This document shows positions 1 through 5,314 of a DNA stretch of 6,480 nt, one piece after another (the stretch's first letter is position 1; the number at the start of each line of letters is the position of its first letter). The stretch is taken from the NCBI GenBank assembly GCA_003135035.1, contig PLDE01000025.1, positions 1 to 6,480 of the forward strand. Reading direction: 5' to 3'. Both the position numbers and the translations under genes were made by a program. The notes under the pieces are model-generated. The model was not told the DNA's origin. It made no database searches and worked only from the letters and a program-made list of their open reading frames with translations. Source of the DNA: Candidatus Dormiibacterota bacterium. GTDB lineage: Bacteria > Chloroflexota > Dormibacteria > Aeolococcales > Bog-877.

Positions 1-421
1 GCTTGAGGTCGCGGTGCACGACCCCGCGCTTGTGCGCAAAGCGCGCCGCGCGCAGCACCTGCTCGGTCAGCTCGATCGCGCGTTCGGGCGTCAGCGGAGC
101 TTCCTCGCGGACGATCTGGTCGAGCGAGCGGCCCTCCAGCAGCTCCATCGCGATGTAGTAGGTGCCGTTCCACTCGCCGCGGTCGTAGACGCTGACGATG
201 TTGGCGTGCGAGAGCGAAGCCGCACTCGAGGCCTCGCGCCGGAAGCGCTCAACGAACTCGGCGTCCTGCGCAAAGCGCTCGTGCAGCAGCTTGACGGCGA
301 CGCGCCGTCCTAGCTGGAGGTCCTCGGCGCAGTAGACGTCGGCCATGCCGCCCGAGCCGACGCGGGAGACGACGCGGTAGCGCTCGTCGATGATCGTGCC
401 TGCTGTGATCTGGAACGTCAT
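1..421 (-). CDS. Hanks-type Ser/Thr protein kinase, N-terminal 140 residues (3' end outside window)
   Basis: This is a bacterial eukaryotic-like protein kinase that phosphorylates Ser/Thr residues of protein substrates. The visible part holds the whole N-lobe: the glycine-rich loop VGSGGMADVY (residues 21-30), the ATP-anchoring lysine in VAVK (Lys44), a probable helix-C glutamate in RFRREA (Glu63), the hinge near AMELLEG, and the catalytic loop HRDLK (Asp138), which falls exactly at the window edge. DFG, the activation loop and any transmembrane or PASTA segment lie outside. The ATG at 421 overlaps the ftsI stop as ATGA, and GGGAG sits five bases upstream, so the start is well supported. Coupling to ftsI suggests a role in cell-wall or division control, as for PknB-type kinases (inference). 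Without the C-terminus it cannot be called PknB/StkP. Its CGCG content is far higher than in ftsI, which may mean a separate origin. Family call certain; subfamily open. Confidence 0.95.
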   Translation of the reverse strand, partial: MTFQITAGTIIDERYRVVSRVGSGGMADVYCAEDLQLGRRVAVKLLHERFAQDAEFVERFRREASSAASLSHANIVSVYDRGEWNGTYYIAMELLEGRSLDQIVREEAPLTPERAIELTEQVLRAARFAHKRGVVHRDLK

Positions 422-2181
422 CGTGCTCCCACGAGAGACTGTAAGACCTCCCGGGCGATCGGGGCCGCGGCCGAGGCGCCGTAGTCGTAGGTCTTCTCGA
501 CGACGACCGCAACCGCGATGTCCTTGCCGGGCGCGAACGCGATGAACCACGCGTCGTTGGGAGAGTTGGTGCTGTTGCCGAGCTCGGCGGTGCCGGTCTT
601 GCCGGCCAACTCCCCTTTCCAGGTTGGCCAGATGCGTGCCTCGGAGGCGTCGGCGCCGGGGTCGTCGATCACCCCCACCATCATCTTGGCCAAGGTGGCG
701 GCGGTCTGCGTCGAGACCACCCGCCGGGTCACCGGTTTGATCACCTTGGTGGGCTTGCCGCCCCCGGAAATCGAGGTGACCACGTGGGGCTGGACCCAGA
801 CCCCGCCGTTGGCGATGGCGTTGACGGCCGCCAGCATCTCGATGGGGGTGACCACCACGCCCTGCCCGAAGGCCGAGGTCGCCAGTTGCAGGGTCGTCTC
901 CTGGGAGAGTGCGGGCAGCGGCTGGCTCTCTTCGCCGGCCAGGTCGATTCCGGTCGGCTTGCCGATCCCGAAGTCCTCCATGGTCTGGTAGAAGGTCTTG
1001 GCCCCCTCCAGCTCCTCAACGTGGAGCGCTCCCACGTTGAGGGAGTTGTCGAGCACGTACTGGTAGGAAATCACCCCGTGGTAGACGTTGTCCCAGTCGT
1101 GGATCTGGACACCATCGACGGTGGCCGCCGCGGGCGTCTCATCGAAGGTTGCCGTCGGGGTGATGATGTTGTTCTGGAGAGCGCCGGCGAAGGTGACCAC
1201 CTTCATCACGGAGCCGGGCTCGTAGAGGTTGGCAATCCCGGCATCCTGGAAGAGTGAGTCGTTTTCGCTGGTGTAGTCGTTGGCGTTGTACGAGGGGGAA
1301 TCGGCCCAGGCGACAATCGCTCCGGTGTGCACGTTCATGACGATCATGGTCCCCGAGGCAGCCATGTCGGTCTTCACCTCGGCGGCTAAGTCCTGCTCCA
1401 CCGTGGTCTGAATGCTGGCGTCGATGTCGGTGTTGAGGTTGCGCCCGTTGACCGCTGGTGTCTGCGGCTGGTCATTGAGAACGACAGCGTTTCCTTGGAG
1501 ATCGTGAACAACCGACTCCTTGCCGGGATGACCGGCCAGGATGCTGTTGTAGTAGCCCTCCAGACCGTACTGGCCGATGCCATCGGAGTTGACGAAGCCG
1601 AGCAGGTTGGCCGCCAGCGTCGCGCCCGCTACCGCTCCCGGCCCATAGGTGCGCACCTGCAAGGGCAGGCTGCCAATCCCGGTCAAGTCGAGACGCTGGA
1701 GACTCGCCTCCACCGTCGGGCTCTGATCGTGGGCCAGATAGACGAATTCCAAGGGCTTGGAGAGCAGGCTGTCCAGGGCAGCGGTGGAGAGGTCGAGCAC
1801 CGGAGCCAGCAAGGTCGCCTCCCGGAGCCGGGATTGGCCGGGGATTTCCCTGGGGTCGGCGAAGATGTCGTAGGCGACGGAGTTGCCGGCCAAGACCTGG
1901 CCGTCGTCGTCGAGGATCAGGCCCCGGGCGGCCGGAATGGTGACCGACTGCTCCTGCTGGGCCACCGCCGCTGCCGCCAGCTGCGCTCCCTGACTCAGCT
2001 GCAGGTCGACCAGCCGGGCCGCCATGCCGAGCAGGGCCACGATCAGAAAGACGGTCAAGCCGAGAACCCGGCGGCTCACGTGGGGCGTGGCACTCTTGGA
2101 GCGCTGAGTACCGGCCAGGTCAGCGGGGCGCCGCCGCGGTACCGGACTCGAACCGGTCCGAGGGTGGGAGCGGGACGCCAC
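418..2181 (-). CDS. ftsI: FtsI/PBP2-type class B penicillin-binding protein (septal peptidoglycan transpeptidase)
   Basis: This enzyme cross-links peptidoglycan stem peptides, outside the membrane and normally at the septum with FtsW and FtsL/DivIC. It has 587 residues: a basic, proline-rich cytoplasmic tail (about 1-38), one membrane segment (about 39-57, VLGLTVFLIVALLGMAARL), a PBP dimerisation domain opening with ARGLILDDDGQVLA (85-98), then the transpeptidase domain. The active-site motifs are SVMK (Ser324 nucleophile, Lys327), SLN (380-382) and KTGT (528-531). The protein ends just after the transpeptidase fold, with no PASTA repeats. The chosen start is a GTG only four bases after the ftsL stop, with a weak Shine-Dalgarno. 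An internal GTG at 2079 (residue 35) would give a shorter tail but leave a gap of about 106 bases. The stop overlaps the downstream kinase ATG. The position after mraZ-rsmH-ftsL supports FtsI over an elongation-type PBP2. Confidence 0.95.
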   Translation of the reverse strand: MASRSHPRTGSSPVPRRRPADLAGTQRSKSATPHVSRRVLGLTVFLIVALLGMAARLVDLQLSQGAQLAAAAVAQQEQSVTIPAARGLILDDDGQVLAGNSVAYDIFADPREIPGQSRLREATLLAPVLDLSTAALDSLLSKPLEFVYLAHDQSPTVEASLQRLDLTGIGSLPLQVRTYGPGAVAGATLAANLLGFVNSDGIGQYGLEGYYNSILAGHPGKESVVHDLQGNAVVLNDQPQTPAVNGRNLNTDIDASIQTTVEQDLAAEVKTDMAASGTMIVMNVHTGAIVAWADSPSYNANDYTSENDSLFQDAGIANLYEPGSVMKVVTFAGALQNNIITPTATFDETPAAATVDGVQIHDWDNVYHGVISYQYVLDNSLNVGALHVEELEGAKTFYQTMEDFGIGKPTGIDLAGEESQPLPALSQETTLQLATSAFGQGVVVTPIEMLAAVNAIANGGVWVQPHVVTSISGGGKPTKVIKPVTRRVVSTQTAATLAKMMVGVIDDPGADASEARIWPTWKGELAGKTGTAELGNSTNSPNDAWFIAFAPGKDIAVAVVVEKTYDYGASAAAPIAREVLQSLVGAR

Positions 2182-2185
2182 CTGC

Positions 2186-2599
2186 TCAGCCGCCCCGGAG
2201 GGCGAGAATCACCGGAGTAAGCGGATCAGTCTTGGTCGCTGGGGGGTTGATCACCGACCAGGTCGAGGGCGGCGCCATCGCCAGCCGGGTCGCCGACTGG
2301 GCCACCTGCCCGGCGCTCTGGACTTCCTGGAGCCGCTGCGCCTGACTCGCTTCGGTGTTGAGCAACTGCGCCTTGGCGGTGCGCAGAGAGGCGATCTGGT
2401 AGGTGAGAGCGGTGGCCTGGGCGGTCTGGGCTGCGTACATCACCCCCACCGCCACCAGCGCCGCCAAGGCGGGCAGCAACAGCCAGGCGACCAAGGAACG
2501 GGGCAGGCCGCGCTGGCGGGGATGAGCCGCAACCGCTTCCTCTTCATCGAAGGGCAGGTTGGGAATCCAGAGGCGGGGCTCGAGAGCAATGGTGGTCAT
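2186..2599 (-). CDS. ftsL: FtsL/DivIC-like septum-formation bitopic membrane protein
   Basis: This 137-residue protein has the FtsL layout: a cytoplasmic N-terminus of about 36 residues, one hydrophobic segment (about 37-57, LVAWLLLPALAALVAVGVMY), then an Ala/Gln-rich extracytoplasmic helix (about 58-105, for example AKAQLLNTEASQAQRLQEV) likely to form a coiled coil. A conserved-looking short tail, RLAMAPPSTWSVINPP, follows. FtsL pairs with DivIC/FtsB and activates FtsW-FtsI. Sequence conservation in this family is poor, so the assignment rests on topology, size and position between rsmH and ftsI. A longer reading to 2845 would run back through the end of rsmH and is rejected. The ATG at 2599 starts a protein of normal length, although no good Shine-Dalgarno precedes it (CAGAAGTAACTCAG-ATG). 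The gap to ftsI is four bases. It could instead be labelled a DivIC-family protein. Confidence 0.8.
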   Translation of the reverse strand: MTTIALEPRLWIPNLPFDEEEAVAAHPRQRGLPRSLVAWLLLPALAALVAVGVMYAAQTAQATALTYQIASLRTAKAQLLNTEASQAQRLQEVQSAGQVAQSATRLAMAPPSTWSVINPPATKTDPLTPVILALRGG

Positions 2600-2674
2600 C
2601 TGAGTTACTTCTGTAGTGGAAAGTTGAGAGGAACGAATGCGGTGACGGGAGACGACAGGAGGCCCGGGAAGAGC

Positions 2675-2699
2675 TTGCCTAGGGGCCGGGGCTAGGCAA
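2675..2699 (-). repeat. Perfect 8-bp inverted repeat on the rsmH stop codon
   Basis: In the mRNA sense it reads TTGCCTAG, a 9-base G+C-only loop (CCCCGGCCC), then CTAGGCAA. The TAG stop of rsmH (2681-2679) lies in the 3' arm. No T-tract follows, so a full intrinsic terminator is unlikely. It could act as an attenuator, an mRNA-processing boundary or a 3'-end stabiliser between rsmH and ftsL. The pairing is seen; the role is inferred. Confidence 0.6.
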
Positions 2700-3704
2700 C
2701 CGGACGGCGACCCGCAGTTGGGCGGAGCGCGCGCGGGGGTTGCCGAGAACCTCTTCCGGGGTGGGCTTGACGGAGCGGCGCGTGAGAAGGGAGAGAGTGG
2801 CCCGATGGGCGCAGGTGCAGACCATTTGTTGGGACGGACAAACACAGTCTTTTGCTAGGACGTTGAGGGAGCGTTTAGTGGATCTGTGCTCGGACGGTTG
2901 GAAGGAGAGCGTCCCAATTCGCCCACCGGGCCGAAGAATTTGAATGGCAGCGACTAAGCCGCGTTCGAGCTCGCCGAGCTCGTCGTTGACAGCGACTCGA
3001 AGGGCCAAGAAGACCCGGGTCGCTGGATGAATGCGCTTGGGCCAGAACCGGCGAGGTACAGCCTGAGCGCAGATTTCCGCCAGCTGGGCGGTGCTGTTAA
3101 TGGGCGCCTGCTGGCGCCGCGCGACGATGGCACGAGCAATCCGGCGTGACTGCCGCTCCTCGCCGAATTCCCCGAAGAGATCGGCCAGGTCGGTCTCACT
3201 GTAGCTGGCAATAATCTCAGCAGCGGTGGGGGTTTTTTCATCAGTCCCCATGCGCATATCGAGGGGTCCGTCATTTTGAAAGCTGAAGCCGCGCTGAGGG
3301 TCATCGAGCTGCAGCGAGGATATCCCCAGGTCCATGACCACGATGTCGGCTTGGATCTGCAGGCGGGCGGCGATCTGCTCCAGTTCCGAGAAACGACCAA
3401 CCACCGCGGTGAAAGCGTCACCGAAGGCAGCGAAGCGATTTGCGGCCGAGGCGACAGCGGACGGGTCTCGATCTAATGCCAAGACCCGCCCGCCTGGGAG
3501 GACGCGATTTAGGAAAGCTGCAGACACCCCGCCGGCGCCCAGGGTGGCGTCGACCACGACCTGGCCCGGAACTGGAACGAGCAGCTCGAGCAGTTCGCTG
3601 ACCATCACCGGTTGATGAGTGCCCGCGACGTGGCGAGCTGGCGCATCGACCCGCGCCAGCGGGCGCCGGGAGGTCCGAGACATGGTCCCCAGCATGACGC
3701 TCAC
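2679..3704 (-). CDS. rsmH: 16S rRNA (cytosine(1402)-N(4))-methyltransferase RsmH (MraW)
   Basis: RsmH uses S-adenosylmethionine to methylate N4 of C1402 in the decoding site of 16S rRNA. From the GTG at 3704 it has 341 residues, slightly above the usual 310-320. Motifs in order: HQPVM near the N-terminus (about 31-34); the SAM loop DATLGAGG (52-59); ALDRDP (about 76-81); the family signature MDLGISSLQLD (124-134) followed by RGFSF and DGPLDMRM (ending at 152); the CxC pairs (Cys287, Cys289, Cys296, Cys298); and the C-terminal NPRARSAQLR (322-331). The GTG overlaps the mraZ stop as GTGA, with AGGA nine bases upstream. ATGs at 3695 and 3683 are alternatives. The usually strict SFHSLEDR motif reads SFQPSEHR here. 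The stop codon lies inside a perfect inverted repeat. Gene identity is secure. Confidence 0.96.
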   Translation of the reverse strand: MSVMLGTMSRTSRRPLARVDAPARHVAGTHQPVMVSELLELLVPVPGQVVVDATLGAGGVSAAFLNRVLPGGRVLALDRDPSAVASAANRFAAFGDAFTAVVGRFSELEQIAARLQIQADIVVMDLGISSLQLDDPQRGFSFQNDGPLDMRMGTDEKTPTAAEIIASYSETDLADLFGEFGEERQSRRIARAIVARRQQAPINSTAQLAEICAQAVPRRFWPKRIHPATRVFLALRVAVNDELGELERGLVAAIQILRPGGRIGTLSFQPSEHRSTKRSLNVLAKDCVCPSQQMVCTCAHRATLSLLTRRSVKPTPEEVLGNPRARSAQLRVAVRLPSPGP

Positions 3705-4174
3705 GACGGCGTTTCCTCGCCGATCAAGGGGCGCATGCTGCCGGCCTTCTGGCTGACCACGGTCCGACGCATCGCCTCCCACTCTTCGGAGTCGAGAGGA
3801 CCCGCCTGGACCTGGAAGCCCTGCTCAGAGTGAACCTCGACGACGTTGTTGATGCCGACGAAGACCACGTTGTCGGTGAGGTTGGCGTGCTGACGGAGGT
3901 GGGGCAAGAGCAGGATCCGCCCCTGGGCGTCCCAGCTGATCTCCTGGGAGGCAGCGTAGAGCCGCCGCAGGTAGCCGCTGTAGCCCGACTGGGCGATCGG
4001 GTCGTAGCGCAGTTCCGCGGTCATCGCCTCCCACTCGGGCTGCGGGTACATCAAGAGGTAGCCCGCCGGATGGCCGGTGACCCAGCCTCCCCGAAGCTCC
4101 TCACGGAAGCGAGCGGGGACGGCCACCCGGCCCCGTTCATCGAGGGAGTGATCGAAGCGTCCGAAGAACGCCAT
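3701..4174 (-). CDS. mraZ: Transcriptional regulator MraZ
   Basis: MraZ is a DNA-binding protein with two SpoVT/AbrB-like swapped-hairpin domains. It forms a ring-shaped multimer and usually represses its own dcw operon through direct repeats upstream of mraZ. The 157-residue product starts MAFFGRFDHSLDERGR and carries the two diagnostic DxxGR motifs, DERGR (12-16) and DAQGR (82-86), one per AbrB-like half. Family members are commonly 140-150 residues; this one has a short extra tail (about 145-157). The ATG at 4174 is preferred because GGGAGG lies four bases upstream and because MxFFGxFxxSLDxxGR is the normal N-terminus. A GTG at 4192 in the same frame would put that Shine-Dalgarno inside the gene. 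It is the first gene of the dcw block and its stop overlaps the rsmH GTG. Confidence 0.96.
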   Translation of the reverse strand: MAFFGRFDHSLDERGRVAVPARFREELRGGWVTGHPAGYLLMYPQPEWEAMTAELRYDPIAQSGYSGYLRRLYAASQEISWDAQGRILLLPHLRQHANLTDNVVFVGINNVVEVHSEQGFQVQAGPLDSEEWEAMRRTVVSQKAGSMRPLIGEETPS

Positions 4175-4178
4175 CTCG

Positions 4179-4184
4179 CCTCCC
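4179..4184 (-). promoter_or_regulatory. Ribosome binding site of mraZ
   Basis: GGGAGG followed by CGAG and then ATG gives strong complementarity to the 16S rRNA tail, with a spacing of four bases. It is the clearest Shine-Dalgarno in the window and fixes the mraZ start at 4174 rather than the upstream GTG at 4192. Confidence 0.8.
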
Positions 4185-4207
4185 TGTCCCACCTGTCATC
4201 TTGGATG

Positions 4208-4237
4208 GCTCTCTTCCCTATTCACCACAATTCCCCC
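4208..4237 (-). promoter_or_regulatory. Putative MraZ operator (10-bp-periodic direct repeats)
   Basis: On the minus strand three consecutive 10-base units read GGGGGAATTG, TGGTGAATAG and GGAAGAGAGC. The first two share 7 of 10 positions; the third is weak and keeps only part of the G-rich core. MraZ is known to bind short G-rich direct repeats (TGGGN or GTGG type) spaced one helical turn apart, between the mra promoter and mraZ. This block lies in that place, in the predicted 5' UTR. The match is to a loose consensus, so binding is inferred. Confidence 0.5.
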
Positions 4238-4254
4238 GAGTGGAGGTCTCGGGG

Positions 4255-4283
4255 ACTGTATCACGCTCGAGTTCGCAGGTCAA
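4255..4283 (-). promoter_or_regulatory. Promoter of the mraZ-rsmH-ftsL-ftsI-kinase operon
   Basis: The -35 TTGACC (4283-4278, 5 of 6 to consensus) and the -10 TACAGT (4260-4255, 4 of 6) are separated by exactly 17 bases. A TGa just before the -10 gives an extended -10. Predicted transcription starts near 4248 and leaves a leader of about 74 bases holding the putative MraZ operator and the strong ribosome site. No other comparable promoter was found between rnpB and mraZ. Confidence 0.7.
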
Positions 4284-4293
4284 TCACATTGGA

Positions 4294-4311
4294 GAACTTG
4301 TTTACAAGATC
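4294..4311. repeat. Quasi-palindrome upstream of the mra promoter
   Basis: The dyad GAaCTTGTttACAAGaTC has perfect 5-base inner arms (CTTGT/ACAAG), a TT centre, and outer GA/TC pairs after one mismatch. It ends 11 bases upstream of the -35 box, in a locally A+T-richer patch. Its size and symmetry suit a dimeric regulator, but no specific family consensus is recognised. The rest of 4312-4393 shows no gene or clear signal. Confidence 0.35.
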
Positions 4312-4393
4312 GTAGCCAAGAAGGTGATCGTATTGGGTGAATCGTCCCTGAAATCGCACAGTTGCGTCACGGCCGGAACTCCAGGGGAAGTGG

Positions 4394-4417
4394 CGCAGGG
4401 GGGCGAACCCCCCTGCG
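4394..4417 (-). terminator. Hairpin terminator or processing stem after rnpB
   Basis: A perfect 10-bp stem CGCAGGGGGG / CCCCCCTGCG closes a TTCG loop in the rnpB sense and starts eight bases after the rnpB 3' end. It separates rnpB from the mra promoter. The sequence after the stem (CCACTTCCCC) has no U-tract, so it is a non-canonical intrinsic terminator or a barrier to 3' trimming. Confidence 0.6.
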
Positions 4418-4424
4418 GGGAGAT

Positions 4425-4816
4425 GGAAGGCGGGCGGTAAGCCGAGTTCTGTGCCCCCTCGGGCCTCCCGCTCAGCGGGCTCCCCCCGAGGGGCGATGAC
4501 CATCCATCTACGGCGGCGGTTACCCGCCGTCTCTAGCGACCCACCCGGGTGCTGCTGAGCGAGCCGCCCAGGGGTCCTTCACCCGCACCCTGCCGGGTCT
4601 TGCTCCAGGCGGGGTTTACCTGGCCAGCCGGTCACCCGGCTGCCGGTGGGCTCTTACCCCACCTTTTCACCGTTGCCAGCGCGGTCGCTGGCTGTGTATT
4701 TCTGTGGCACTCTCCCTGAGGTTTCCCTCGCCGGGGGTTACCCGGCGCCCTGCTCTGCGGAGCTCGGACTTTCCTCGACCGGGCCCGGCCCGGCCGCGGT
4801 CATCTGCCCGCCATCC
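4425..4816 (-). ncRNA. rnpB: RNase P RNA (class A-type bacterial M1 RNA)
   Basis: This is the catalytic RNA of RNase P, which removes 5' leaders from precursor tRNAs together with the RnpA protein. The conserved core is clear on the minus strand: GAGGAAAGTCC (4776-4766), CACAGAAATACAC, GTGAAAAGGTGGGGTAAGAG followed by CCCACC, GGAGCAAG, and near the 3' end ACAGAACTCGGCTTAC (4452-4437). The ends were set by helix P1: GGATGGCGGGC at the 5' end pairs with GCCCGCCTTCC at the 3' end, 11 pairs with one mismatch, giving about 392 nucleotides. A 9-bp stem CCCCTCGGG/CCCGAGGGG (4455-4493) capped by CCCGC/GCGGG forms a larger P18-region arm than in E. coli. It sits between rnhA and mraZ with its own promoter and terminator. 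Identity is certain; exact termini may be off by a few bases. Confidence 0.97.
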
Positions 4817-4822
4817 GACGCC

Positions 4823-4853
4823 ATCGTAGCGCCGCCCCGGACGGACCGATCAA
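4823..4853 (-). promoter_or_regulatory. Promoter of rnpB
   Basis: The -10 TACGAT (4828-4823) is followed, at the normal seven-base distance, by position 4816, the first base of helix P1. A -35-like TTGATC (4853-4848) lies 19 bases upstream, which is long, and overlaps the rnhA stop codon (TGA, 4852-4850). Agreement between the predicted +1 and the RNA end supports the -10; the -35 is less certain. Confidence 0.55.
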
Positions 4854-5314
4854 CCGTCTCGGGTCGTCTCGGCTGCCGGTTTCTGGCTCTGGCAGGCCTC
4901 CACGGCGAGCTGGTCGACCCGATTGTTGCCAACGTTGTCGCGGTGGCCGCGCACGTGGCGCCAAGCCAGAGCTGGGCCCAGGGAAGCGGTCAACTCATCA
5001 AGGGCGGGATAGAGATCGGTGTTGGCCTTGCGCTTCCAATGCTCGCTGAGCCAGCCGATCACGTTGCGGGAATCGGTATGCAGACGGAGCCCCTGGCCGG
5101 TTTGACGACGGCGCCGAAAGGCGGTCAGAGCCTCCCGGGCGGCGATCAGCTCCATCCGGTTGTTGGTCGTCAGCGGCTCGCCGCCGGCACCCTCTTCAGC
5201 AGCTGCGGGCCACTCGATCCGGTAGGCCCAACCGCCCGGGCCCGGGTTGCCGCTGCAGGCGCCGTCACAGTAGCCGTCCACCCACGCCGTGGCCAGCGGC
5301 GCTTCTCCGCTCAA
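4850..5314 (-). CDS. rnhA: Ribonuclease HI
   Basis: RNase HI cuts the RNA strand of RNA-DNA hybrids (R-loops, replication primers) using two metal ions. The 154-residue product has the full active site: Asp17 in CDGACSGNPGPGGWA, Glu55 in NNRMELIAA, Asp81 in LHTDSRNV and Asp134 in NNRVDQLA, with the product-release histidine His124 in RHVRGHRDN. The basic stretch EHWKRKAN (91-98) matches the handle region. Length equals the E. coli enzyme (155). The start is an unusual TTG at 5314 that overlaps the upstream gene's stop as TTGA. An in-frame GTG (codon 12) would remove 11 poorly conserved residues but has no ribosome site nearby. It is the third gene of the trmK/zinc-ribbon/rnhA run; the zinc-ribbon/RNase H adjacency is also known in mycobacteria (Rv2229c-Rv2228c). 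The mycobacterial protein's phosphatase-like C-terminal extension is absent. Confidence 0.95.
   Translation of the reverse strand: MSGEAPLATAWVDGYCDGACSGNPGPGGWAYRIEWPAAAEEGAGGEPLTTNNRMELIAAREALTAFRRRRQTGQGLRLHTDSRNVIGWLSEHWKRKANTDLYPALDELTASLGPALAWRHVRGHRDNVGNNRVDQLAVEACQSQKPAAETTRDG

Noticed and set aside
2134..2210. A complete tRNA gene overlapping the ftsL-ftsI junction
   Set aside because: The T-arm is perfect, but no CCGCGGT-like 5' acceptor half, D-arm or convincing anticodon arm lies at the right distance, and the region is coding on both sides.
1495..2220. Long plus-strand open frame (241 codons)
   Set aside because: It is antisense to ftsI, a G+C-rich gene that leaves shadow frames open; the product is low-complexity with no recognisable domain. 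The same applies to plus-strand frames at 784-1257, 3830-4315, 5289-5831 and 5521-6030.
2600..2845. N-terminal extension of ftsL into rsmH
   Set aside because: The extra 82 residues are the rsmH C-terminal coding region read in another frame; ATG 2599 gives a normal-length FtsL-like protein.
3705..3782. Longer rsmH starting inside mraZ
   Set aside because: The extra residues are out-of-frame mraZ sequence. The GTG at 3704 with its GTGA overlap and AGGA spacing fits better.
4384..4440. G-rich direct repeats on the plus strand as an origin or mobile-element end
   Set aside because: They are explained by the terminator hairpin and helix P1 of rnpB; no transposase, target duplication or DnaA boxes are present.
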